A stretch of DNA of 30,819 bases. Origin: CALVJJ01 sp045538425. GTDB taxonomy: Bacteria > Bacillota > Clostridia > Christensenellales > UBA1242. Below the pieces are notes generated by a model. The model did no database searches. It saw nothing but the letters and a program-made list of their open reading frames with translations, and was not told the origin of the DNA. This document shows, piece after piece, positions 25,007 through 30,819 of this stretch. A program made the position numbers and the translations under genes. Numbering within the stretch: position 1 is the first letter of the stretch; the number at the start of each line of letters is the position of its first letter. The stretch covers positions 1 to 30,819 of the forward strand of contig JAZSRJ010000034.1 in NCBI GenBank assembly GCA_045538425.1. The letters run 5' to 3'.

Positions 25007-26702
25007 AATCTTTTACTTTGTATATCAAACCACCTTTAATCAATGGATGAATGATGAAGTTGGTAGATAAAATGGCTGGAACAAAAATTTGAGCAAAATA
25101 TTGTTGCCAATTATGTGTACGACAACCGCATAACATATTGATGGTGATAACTAGTAGTAGGCAAGCAAACATTGCAATAATACCATTCCATACAAAATTC
25201 TTTGTATGATACATTCTTTTTTTACGTTTGTTAGGATTGATCATATAGATGAATAATGTAATAAGTGGAATAGCAATAGCAATAGAGAATACAGCAATAT
25301 AGACAGCCATTGCTATTTTTGGTAATTTCCCATCAAGAAGTAGGGAAGGTGTTTTCATTTGTATAAAGAATAAGATGAGTGCTTGCAAACAAATGATAGG
25401 AGCTAAAATGCAAGATTGTAAAAAGTTGATTTTATTGCTTTTAACAAAGTTTTGACTACTAGATTCTCTAACAATTGGTTCGTAATATTTGATGTTAAGC
25501 TGTTTGTTGAGTTGTGGTGTATGTGAAGATTGTTTTGATGATGTTGGTTCGTTGATGATAGCTTCATCTTCCCAGGATAATTCTTTTGTAACCATTGTTT
25601 CATAATCGGGTTGAGATGTCTTATCTTTACTAACAAACAGTTCACCCAAAATACTTTTATAATCAATATCATCTTTTTTGATTTCTTCATAAGATTGTTC
25701 TTTGTTTTGGGTATAACGATCTTTTACATTGTATTGTTTGGTTGAGTTGAGCGAAATATTAACATTGTTGGCTACATCAATACGTTCGTCTTGATCTAAA
25801 AATACTTTTTTATTGTATTGTTCTTTTGTGCTAGGGGAGACAATAGAATGATCATCCATATCAAAAGATTTTTTGATGGTAGCTTGTTTTTTCATGTCTT
25901 CCCAATCCATATAGTTGATTGGTTGTTCTTCGATAAGAGGAATAGGCTTCTTTTCGGTGTCGTATTCGTCTTCAATTTCTAAAGTGTCAACATCTTGTTG
26001 TTTTAATTGTTGGATGTTTTCAAAATTAGGAACAACTTCATCGTTGCTAATTGTTTCGCTTGCTATTGTCTCAAACATATCTTGTTGGATATGTTGATCT
26101 TCTTCTTTGATTGTGAATAGATTTTGGGTAATAGATGGTTGTTCTTCTATCCAATCTTCTTCATCTTCGATATCTTCAACATTGTATTGTTGTTTCATCT
26201 TTTGTAGAATATCATCTGTTAAGAATTGATTAGGTTGGTTGAGATCATCATTGCTGACATTGTATTTTGGTGTAGATATGTCTGATTCGTTTTGATCAAT
26301 TTCAAATGAAGAATGAGTTTCGTCATATACATCGCTGTATTCAAGGGTAGGTGCGTCAATGGACAATTGGTCATGTTGTTCTTCATCATCATCTAATAAG
26401 TCATCATCTGCAGTTCCATTAAGTTGTTGGTAATAATAGTTTTTGCCGACTTCAGTAATAGAATAATAGTGTCTACGACCGCCAATATCACTATCGCCCC
26501 AATAAGAAGAGATAAGACCTTTTTGTTCAAATCTCTTAAGGCTACTATATAAGCTTGGTTGTTTTAGTTCGATTTTTCCATCACTTTTATCTTTGACTTC
26601 TTTGATGATTTCGTAACCATATTTGTCGCCACTAATCAAACTTTCCAAAATTTTTTGATTAACAAAACCTCTAGCAAGAGGTCTTTTTCTTCTACCAGCC
26701 AT
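25005..26702 (-). CDS. PadR-type regulator with acidic linker and C-terminal membrane helices
   Basis: A 565-residue protein built from three parts. Residues 1 to about 95 form a PadR winged helix: ILESLISGDKYGYEII, then PSLYSSLKRFEQKGLISSYW, then GGRRHYYSITEVGKNYY. Residues about 97-425 are a highly acidic, Gln/Asn-rich stretch with no domain I recognise. Residues about 427-553 contain four hydrophobic helices (about 427-447, 463-487, 503-525 and 533-553) and the protein ends with IYKVKD. Classical PadR proteins are about 110-180 residues and soluble, so this looks like a membrane-tethered regulator. The start has GAGGT 5 nt upstream. Its own promoter is at 26731-26759. It is close to the ABC operon, which a PadR protein often controls, but that link is inferred. 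Confidence 0.85.
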   Translation of the reverse strand: MAGRRKRPLARGFVNQKILESLISGDKYGYEIIKEVKDKSDGKIELKQPSLYSSLKRFEQKGLISSYWGDSDIGGRRHYYSITEVGKNYYYQQLNGTADDDLLDDDEEQHDQLSIDAPTLEYSDVYDETHSSFEIDQNESDISTPKYNVSNDDLNQPNQFLTDDILQKMKQQYNVEDIEDEEDWIEEQPSITQNLFTIKEEDQHIQQDMFETIASETISNDEVVPNFENIQQLKQQDVDTLEIEDEYDTEKKPIPLIEEQPINYMDWEDMKKQATIKKSFDMDDHSIVSPSTKEQYNKKVFLDQDERIDVANNVNISLNSTKQYNVKDRYTQNKEQSYEEIKKDDIDYKSILGELFVSKDKTSQPDYETMVTKELSWEDEAIINEPTSSKQSSHTPQLNKQLNIKYYEPIVRESSSQNFVKSNKINFLQSCILAPIICLQALILFFIQMKTPSLLLDGKLPKIAMAVYIAVFSIAIAIPLITLFIYMINPNKRKKRMYHTKNFVWNGIIAMFACLLLVITINMLCGCRTHNWQQYFAQIFVPAILSTNFIIHPLIKGGLIYKVKD

Positions 26703-26730
26703 AATCTACCTCATGATATTACTTTTTAAT

Positions 26731-26759
26731 ATAGTATAAGAATATAATAAAAAAGTCAA
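26731..26759 (-). promoter_or_regulatory. Candidate promoter of the PadR gene
   Basis: On the minus strand TTGACT (26754-26759) is followed by TATACT at a 15-nt spacing (26733-26738), or TACTAT at 17 nt (26731-26736). No copy of the ABC-operon palindrome is present here. Confidence 0.55.
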
Positions 26760-26852
26760 TCATTTAGCACAAAATCAGTGAATGAATAGTATTAAGTTTT
26801 ATGAAATTTTGATAGATTTACAAAATTCGACCTTTACACTTCAAAAATTATT

Positions 26853-26880
26853 TTGATGATCTATATGAAAGTGCTACAAT
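26853..26880 (+). promoter_or_regulatory. Sigma-A promoter of the YgjP-like peptidase gene
   Basis: TTGATG (26853-26858), a 16-nt spacer and TACAAT (26875-26880), preceded by the extended -10 TG. In-frame ATG codons at 26853 and 26862 lie inside this promoter and are not starts. Confidence 0.65.
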
Positions 26881-26897
26881 ATAATATGGAGAAGATT

Positions 26898-27563
26898 ATG
26901 GTAGAACCAAATAAAATTATTAGAACCAATCGACGCACATTGTCATTAGTCATTGCAAAAGATGGCTCATTGGTTGTTCATGCACCTAAAAGAGTCAGTA
27001 TGCAATACATATTAGATTTTATTAAAGAAAAAGAAAAATGGATTACGAAAAAACAAGAAGAAATTTTTTCTACAGTTGAAAAAAATCGATCCATCATCCA
27101 ATTGCGTTCAGTCTTGTATATTGGTGAAGAATATGAGATCAAACAGATTGATGGAATAAAAAAACCAGAGATGTCTAATAAGCAACTTTACATTCCAACA
27201 ATTGAAAATGAGAAAAAAAGAAAGACTTACTTAAAACAATGGTTAAGCGATCAAACAAAAGCCATTGTAGAAGATAGAGTAAAATATTTTAGTAATCTTA
27301 TGCAGTTAGATTATGCGGCAATCAAATTGATTAAATCTATTAATAAGTGGGGAACATGTAGTAGTGAGTCAGTATTAGCCTTTAATTACAAACTTTGTAT
27401 GCTTCCTCCAAAATTAATTGATTACATTATGATTCATGAGTTGGCTCACTTAGTAGAGTTTAATCACTCAAAAAAGTTTTATAAAATTATCGAAAGCGTT
27501 ATGCCTAATTGGGCAGGGTATCGAAAACAATTAAAGAATTATTCTTATTTGTTAACAATCTAA
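26898..27563 (+). CDS. YgjP-like metallopeptidase (M48/DUF45 family)
   Basis: A 221-residue zinc peptidase of the PF01863 family. The zinc site is HELAHLVEFNHS (180-191), giving ligands H180, H184 and probably H190 with catalytic E181. The preceding block INKWGTCSS (148-156) is the conserved RWGSCS-like segment. No signal peptide is visible, so it is cytoplasmic. Cellular substrates of this family are not well known; it resembles the protease part of SprT/Wss1-like proteins. The chosen ATG has GGAG 6 nt upstream and lies just after the transcription start expected from the promoter at 26853-26880. Monocistronic, with a terminator at its stop. Confidence 0.88.
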   Translation: MVEPNKIIRTNRRTLSLVIAKDGSLVVHAPKRVSMQYILDFIKEKEKWITKKQEEIFSTVEKNRSIIQLRSVLYIGEEYEIKQIDGIKKPEMSNKQLYIPTIENEKKRKTYLKQWLSDQTKAIVEDRVKYFSNLMQLDYAAIKLIKSINKWGTCSSESVLAFNYKLCMLPPKLIDYIMIHELAHLVEFNHSKKFYKIIESVMPNWAGYRKQLKNYSYLLTI

Positions 27564-27595
27564 ACAGAGTAGAAATGCTCTGTTTTTTATTTTTA
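27562..27595 (+). terminator. Terminator of the YgjP-like peptidase gene
   Basis: AAACAGAG (27562-27569) pairs with CTCTGTTT (27578-27585) around an 8-nt loop, followed by TTTTATTTTT. It begins in the stop codon. Confidence 0.87.
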
Positions 27596-27649
27596 TAAGA
27601 GCAAAAAAGAGAAAGGGTAGAGGAAAAAACAAACCCAAGACCATTCTAA

Positions 27650-27683
27650 AACTATTCGCAAAAGGCAAGTTTTACGAATAGTT
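27650..27683. repeat. Inverted repeat with 14-bp arms and 6-bp centre, candidate recombinase site
   Basis: AACTATTCGCAAAA (27650-27663), GGCAAG (27664-27669) and TTTTACGAATAGTT (27670-27683). The arms match at 13 of 14 positions. The inner 28 bp divide into 11-6-11, the layout of a dif site bound by two Xer monomers. It is not followed by a T run on either strand, so it is a poor terminator. The exact arm TTTTGCGAATAGTT recurs at 28855-28868 in front of the recombinase gene. Confidence 0.6.
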
Positions 27684-27776
27684 AACGTAAAAAAAGGGCT
27701 AAAATAAGGAACTTTGATATTTTACTATAAAAATCCGCTTTTTTCACACTTTGAATAATTGGTTGATAATTGTGCA

Positions 27777-27867
27777 TTGCATAGTACTCGTTTCAAAACA
27801 AAAAACAGCCCCGAATGGACTGTTTTGATTTTGCATAGTACTGAGTCAATGATGTTTGCATAGTACT
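27777..27867. repeat. Three direct copies of TTGCATAGTACT
   Basis: Identical 12-mers lie at 27777-27788, 27831-27842 and 27856-27867. The last overlaps the stop codon of the minus-strand gene. Spacing is 54 and 25 nt start to start, and no further copies are seen elsewhere in the window. The inner AGTACT is itself palindromic. Confidence 0.85.
27802..27826 (-). terminator. Terminator of the hypothetical gene
   Basis: On the minus strand AAAACAG plus TCC pairs with GGG plus CTGTTTT, with one G:T pair and the loop ATTCG, followed by TTG and a T run. The plus strand has an A:C mismatch at the G:T position, so it is suited to the minus-strand gene ending at 27866. Confidence 0.72.
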
Positions 27868-28765
27868 AGATATTTAGTTGTTTGATATTATTCCCTAAGA
27901 CCTTTAATGCTTTGTTGGCATAGACATAGGACATAGATCTATATTTTGATGTGAATGGATAATCAACATCATCAATGCCTTTCATTTGGCCAATTGGTTT
28001 GTGTTGAAGATAATGAATAATTTTTAAGATATTGTCTTTTGACAAATCTACGAACATATCATCAGGAACGTTATATAGTAAGGTTTCAAAAATTTCGTAT
28101 GGTAACATTCTTTGTCTTTCGCTTACATTAAAAATGTTTTTGAATAAAACAATGTAATTATGATACAAAAGATTAGTATTGATGTTTTTATTAATGAAAT
28201 TATTCATTGCAGCATAATGGTATTCAATTTGGATATCCATTTTAGAATTATCATAATACATGATACCAGCCTCACCAGAATCATTAAAATGTTCAACGCA
28301 TGGAGTGATCATAATAAAGAATGGTTCAATCGTATCATCGTCTAGTTCATGTTTGCCCTGAATCATGATATTGTATTTTTCTTCCCAAAGGACAGTAGTG
28401 TCATTAAAATAATTTTTTAGATGATTTAGTAGTCCCGTTTTCATTTTTTCAAGACTAAGGTACATCTCAGGAGCTTTGACCTTTGTGGTTTTTACTTCAC
28501 CAGATTGAGTAATAAGTGTATGTGTGGTTGTCTTAATATTTTGTTGTTTATCAACGCGAATAAAAAAACGAATGTAATTTTGTTTTGAAACATTAGTTTT
28601 CATCAAAAAGTCATCATACATGTAGACGGAAAAATCATCTAATGAAAAGAATGGTTTGTCAACAATGTAATCTTCTAGTGCAGCGTAAATGATGTTTCTA
28701 ATTTCGTCAGTAAATTCGTTATAATTCGTTGGTTCTATAGTTTGTAAAAATCGATCTAATACCAT
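27866..28765 (-). CDS. Hypothetical protein, possible inactivated nucleotidyltransferase
   Basis: A 299-residue soluble protein with no signal peptide or membrane helix. I recall the layout of its second half from nucleotidyltransferase-fold proteins related to CD-NTases: EPFFIMITPCVEHF (147-160), a strand ending IEYHYAAMNNFINKNINTN (180-198, compare YPKLH..N..KN..TN), an aliphatic YHNYIVLFKNIF helix, and PYEIFETLLYNVPDDMF (222-238, compare SYLIECLLYNVP). In the first half the place of the catalytic GS and DxD motifs is occupied by VYMYDDFLMKTNVS (47-60) and NYIRFFIRV (63-71), so the metal-binding acidic pair is missing and the protein is probably not catalytic. The start has GAGGT 5 nt upstream, with a promoter at 28790-28819. 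It lies between two putative recombinase sites. The family call is tentative. Confidence 0.85.
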   Translation of the reverse strand: MVLDRFLQTIEPTNYNEFTDEIRNIIYAALEDYIVDKPFFSLDDFSVYMYDDFLMKTNVSKQNYIRFFIRVDKQQNIKTTTHTLITQSGEVKTTKVKAPEMYLSLEKMKTGLLNHLKNYFNDTTVLWEEKYNIMIQGKHELDDDTIEPFFIMITPCVEHFNDSGEAGIMYYDNSKMDIQIEYHYAAMNNFINKNINTNLLYHNYIVLFKNIFNVSERQRMLPYEIFETLLYNVPDDMFVDLSKDNILKIIHYLQHKPIGQMKGIDDVDYPFTSKYRSMSYVYANKALKVLGNNIKQLNI

Positions 28766-28789
28766 ACATTACCTCATTATTCTGTATTT

Positions 28790-28819
28790 AGTATACCAAA
28801 ATATCTTGGTTTTGTACAA
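28790..28819 (-). promoter_or_regulatory. Promoter of the hypothetical gene
   Basis: On the minus strand TTGTAC (28814-28819), an 18-nt spacer and TATACT (28790-28795). It is divergent from the recombinase promoter, with about 37 bp between the two -35 boxes. Confidence 0.6.
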
Positions 28820-28854
28820 CAAATAAAAATATTTTTATAATTTATTGAAAAATA

Positions 28855-28868
28855 TTTTGCGAATAGTT
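28855..28868. promoter_or_regulatory. Exact half-site TTTTGCGAATAGTT at the recombinase promoter
   Basis: The same sequence, inverted, forms the left arm of the repeat at 27650-27683. Here it overlaps the -35 box of the recombinase gene. The bases to its left, AATTTATTGAAAAA (28839-28852), match the complementary arm at only about 9 of 14 positions. It could be an autoregulatory operator, or the strong half of an asymmetric site. Confidence 0.5.
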
Positions 28869-28884
28869 TGTTTTGGTGTATACT
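28857..28884 (+). promoter_or_regulatory. Candidate promoter of the recombinase gene
   Basis: TTGCGA (28857-28862), a 16-nt spacer and TATACT (28879-28884). The -35 lies within the half-site. A TTG at 28868 in the reading frame is inside the promoter and cannot be the start. Confidence 0.55.
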
Positions 28885-28912
28885 ATATACAGTAATATTA
28901 GGAGTTTTTAGA

Positions 28913-29962
28913 ATGGCAAAAACCGATTATTTTACACAAAGAGATGAAGATAATGTATTAAAACTTAGAGAATTGAGGTTGTCCCTACCCTTCTTCGTTT
29001 CGGAATTTTTAATGGGTATTGAGACAAAAACATCAAGTTTGACAAGGCTTGGATATGCTCGAGATTTGAAACTTTTTTTCGAGTTTTTAGTAAGAGAAAC
29101 AGAAGAGTTTTATCAAAGAGATATAAGACAGATGACTACTAATGATCTTGAAAAAGTAACAAGTACACATGTAGAGATGTTTTTAAGTTATCTGACTGTT
29201 TATAAAGTGGATGGCAAGACTTTCCGCAATGGAGATAAGGCAAAAGCTAGAAAACTAAGTAGTATTCGTGCCCTACTAAAATATTTTTTCAAAAAAGAAA
29301 AGATCTCTTCCAATGTAGGAGCAAAACTCGAAACACCAAAGATACATCTTGGAGAAATCATTCGATTAGAGTCTGATGAGGTGGTTAAAATGCTCAATAT
29401 CTCGGAAGATGGATCAGGAATGACGCAACAGCAAAAAGGGTTTCACAAACATACAAAAACAAGAGATTTTGCCATGTTATCCTTATTCTTAGGTACAGGT
29501 ATTCGTATTTCGGAGTGTGTTGGTCTTAATATAGAAGATATTAATCTCAATGAAAATGCTTTTAGGGTAACTAGAAAAGGTGGTAACAGAGTTGTTCTTT
29601 ACTTTTCTGAAGAAGTCGCTGATGCGCTTAGACCATATTTAGAAGAAAGAAAAGCAAGAAAAGATATTCCTAAAGATGAGACTGCCCTATTTTTAAGTTT
29701 GCAAAATAGACGTATGTCCGTCAGATCTGTAGAGTTGTTGGTTAAGAAATATGCTAGTATTGTTACACCATTAAAACATATTACGCCACACAAATTGCGT
29801 AGTACTTATGGTACCAATCTTTATCATGAAACTAATGATATCTATGTTGTAGCAGATGTTTTAGGACACAAAGATGTTAACACTACGAGAAAACATTATG
29901 CTGCTATGAGTGATGATATAAGAAGACGTGCTTCCACAAAAGTAAAATTAAGAGAACAATAA
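28913..29962 (+). CDS. XerS-like tyrosine recombinase
   Basis: A 349-residue tyrosine recombinase. The N-terminal core-binding domain spans about 15-130 (LPFFVSEFLMG, TRLGYARDLKLFFEFL). The catalytic domain has R198 in GTGIRISE, K222 in TRKGG, H293 and R296 in HKLR, H319 in LGHK and nucleophile Y329 in KHYAAM, so the active site is complete. The length, the LPFFV-type start and the segment leading to TRDFAMLSLFLGTG resemble XerS, the single recombinase that resolves chromosome dimers in streptococci, more than XerC or XerD (about 300 residues). The start ATG has AGGAG 8 nt upstream. It is divergent from the hypothetical gene and followed by a hairpin shared with the lexA promoter. A mobile-element integrase is the alternative. 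Confidence 0.87.
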   Translation: MAKTDYFTQRDEDNVLKLRELRLSLPFFVSEFLMGIETKTSSLTRLGYARDLKLFFEFLVRETEEFYQRDIRQMTTNDLEKVTSTHVEMFLSYLTVYKVDGKTFRNGDKAKARKLSSIRALLKYFFKKEKISSNVGAKLETPKIHLGEIIRLESDEVVKMLNISEDGSGMTQQQKGFHKHTKTRDFAMLSLFLGTGIRISECVGLNIEDINLNENAFRVTRKGGNRVVLYFSEEVADALRPYLEERKARKDIPKDETALFLSLQNRRMSVRSVELLVKKYASIVTPLKHITPHKLRSTYGTNLYHETNDIYVVADVLGHKDVNTTRKHYAAMSDDIRRRASTKVKLREQ

Positions 29963-29968
29963 ATCGAA

Positions 29969-30007
29969 AAAAATTAGAACATTTGTTTGACAAGTGTTCT
30001 AATTTTT
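29969..30007. promoter_or_regulatory. Long inverted repeat over the lexA promoter, candidate LexA operator and terminator
   Basis: AAAAATTAGAACA (29969-29981) and TGTTCTAATTTTT (29995-30007) are perfect inverted 13-bp arms around 13 nt. Inside, GAACATTTGTTT (29977-29988) matches the Firmicutes SOS box GAAC-N4-GTTC at 7 of 8 positions, and the opposite strand carries a weaker GAACACTTGTCA. The repeat covers the lexA -35, which fits autorepression. The T run after the second arm means it could also end transcription of the recombinase gene. Confidence 0.65.
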
Positions 30008-30015
30008 GTTACAAT
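29987..30015 (+). promoter_or_regulatory. Sigma-A promoter of lexA
   Basis: A perfect TTGACA (29987-29992), a 17-nt spacer and TACAAT (30010-30015) with the extended TG. It lies in the inverted repeat described for 29969-30007. Confidence 0.8.
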
Positions 30016-30048
30016 CTTAATAACAAATAAAAAAAGAAGAGGATTGAA

Positions 30049-30669
30049 ATGAAAAAAGCGAATAAAGAACAACAATTACTTCAATTTATCAAAGAGCATC
30101 TTAACAATTTTGGATACCCTCCTACTGTTAGAGAAATGTGTCATGCTGTTAAAGTAAGTAGTACTAGTACTATTGCTTACTATATTGATAAATTGGAACA
30201 AGAAGGATATATTAAAAAGAATCCTAATAAAAATAGAGCTATCGAAATTGTTGATCGTTTTGATGCTGTTCAACCTACCATGCAATATGATCATGATATG
30301 ATTCGTATTCCCTTGCTTGGTGTTGTAACGGCAGGACAACCTATTTTGGCTGTACAAGATTATGAAGAATATTACATGGTTTCTCCTAATCTTTTCCGCG
30401 GTGAAGAATTATTCATGCTAACAGTTTCTGGTGAAAGTATGATTAATGCGGGAATTCATGATGGAGACAAAGTTGTTATAAAACGTTGTGCTTCAGCTGA
30501 AAATGGTGAAATTGTTGCTGCTTTAATTGATGGATCAAGCACAATTAAAAGATTTTACAAAGAAAACGGAAGATATCGTCTTCAACCAGAAAATGATGCA
30601 ATGGAACCAATGTATTTTGATGAATTAAGTATTTTGGGAAAAGTTGTTGGTTTAGTTAGAAGATTTTAG
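30049..30669 (+). CDS. lexA: SOS response repressor LexA
   Basis: A 206-residue self-cleaving repressor of the SOS regulon. The N-terminal winged helix is seen in FGYPPTVREMCHAVKVSSTS (21-40) and AYYIDKLEQEGYIKK. The cleavage site is A95-G96 in VVTAGQP. The catalytic dyad is S130 in SGESM and K167 in STIKRFY (S24 peptidase domain). Cleavage would be induced by RecA filaments; recA is in the same window. The start follows GAAGAGG 6 nt upstream, and the promoter overlaps a candidate LexA operator, consistent with autoregulation. Monocistronic, with a terminator 2 nt after the stop. Confidence 0.97.
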   Translation: MKKANKEQQLLQFIKEHLNNFGYPPTVREMCHAVKVSSTSTIAYYIDKLEQEGYIKKNPNKNRAIEIVDRFDAVQPTMQYDHDMIRIPLLGVVTAGQPILAVQDYEEYYMVSPNLFRGEELFMLTVSGESMINAGIHDGDKVVIKRCASAENGEIVAALIDGSSTIKRFYKENGRYRLQPENDAMEPMYFDELSILGKVVGLVRRF

Positions 30670-30670
30670 G

Positions 30671-30698
30671 AAAAAAGTGACATTTTGTCACTTTTTTT
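30671..30698 (+). terminator. Terminator of lexA
   Basis: AAAAAAGTGACA (30671-30682) pairs with TGTCAC plus T run (30686-30698) around TTT. It starts 2 nt after the stop. Confidence 0.92.
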
Positions 30699-30724
30699 AT
30701 TGTTTTCAATCTTTCATCCAACAC

Positions 30725-30759
30725 CAAAACAAGCCCTGGCTATCGCCAGAGCTGTTTTG
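30725..30759. terminator. GC-rich hairpin, possible second terminator
   Basis: CAAAAC, AGC and CTGGC on the left pair with GCCAG, GCT and GTTTTG on the right around TATC, with a bulged A and a C/A mismatch. The T tail on either strand is poor. It may end a gene beyond the right edge or back up the lexA terminator. The remaining bases to 30819 show no gene. Confidence 0.4.
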
Positions 30760-30819
30760 TTTTGAATTCGCCCTTTTTAGATTGGTTTATCTAATTAGGT
30801 TTCCTTTACTTATCATCGT

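Larger units (their letters stand above)
27564..27865. other. Intergenic region of about 300 bases with repeats
   Basis: No open reading frame with a Shine-Dalgarno is seen. In order it holds the peptidase terminator (to 27595), the inverted repeat at 27650-27683, an A-rich stretch, the first of three TTGCATAGTACT repeats, a minus-strand terminator (27802-27826), and the other two repeat copies. It is denser in repeats than any other intergenic region in the window. Confidence 0.7.

Noticed and set aside
27777..27867. CRISPR array
   Set aside because: The repeats are 12 nt, only three in number, unequally spaced, and one spacer contains a terminator.
28868..28912. Hydrophobic 15-residue leader of the recombinase (MFWCILYTV...)
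   Set aside because: The TTG lies inside the promoter, before the expected transcription start. The ATG at 28913 has AGGAG upstream.

Overview
The window is AT-rich chromosomal DNA from a low-GC Gram-positive bacterium of the Bacillota, most likely a Clostridia-type endospore former or a relative that still keeps sporulation genes. The evidence is an intact spoIIAA-spoIIAB-sigF operon, the gene orders ftsK-rimO-pgsA-cinA-recA and miaB-mutS-mutL-miaA, a LexA with a Firmicutes-like operator, strong GGAGG ribosome binding sites, sigma-A-type promoters and many hairpin-plus-T terminators. I cannot place it below class level. No rRNA, insertion sequence, prophage or CRISPR array is visible.

Layout. 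1-142: two tRNA genes on the minus strand (a CAT-anticodon tRNA cut by the window edge, and tRNA-Pro) with their promoter. 336-1829: sporulation sigma-F operon, closed by a terminator. 2180-9237: tightly packed operon for DNA translocation, ribosomal protein S12 modification, phospholipid synthesis, a CinA-like protein and RecA; most junctions overlap (TAATG or ATGA). 9267-11573: a convergent class A penicillin-binding protein. 11744-18528: miaB-mutS-mutL-miaA (tRNA modification and mismatch repair). 18691-20809: membrane metalloprotease of family M50 followed by scpA-scpB (chromosome condensation). 20845-23946: minus-strand two-gene ABC transporter, divergent from a TVP38/TMEM64-type membrane protein (24109-24996). 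25005-26702: a PadR-type regulator fused to a long acidic linker and four membrane helices. 26898-27563: YgjP-like metallopeptidase. 27564-30700: a less ordinary segment with inverted repeats, a hypothetical protein that looks like an inactivated nucleotidyltransferase, a XerS-like tyrosine recombinase, and lexA.

Most of the window is housekeeping DNA maintenance (FtsK, RecA, MutS, MutL, ScpAB, Xer recombinase, LexA). The parts that deserve a second look are: (i) a 34-bp, 14-6-14 inverted repeat whose half-site recurs exactly at the promoter of the recombinase gene, so that the pseudo-nucleotidyltransferase gene lies between two putative recombinase sites; (ii) the membrane-anchored PadR regulator beside an ABC exporter with a very large extracytoplasmic domain and a perfect palindrome on its -35 box; (iii) a CinA with a wrecked N-terminal domain; and (iv) recA, where an ATA codon stands at the place of the usual start codon.
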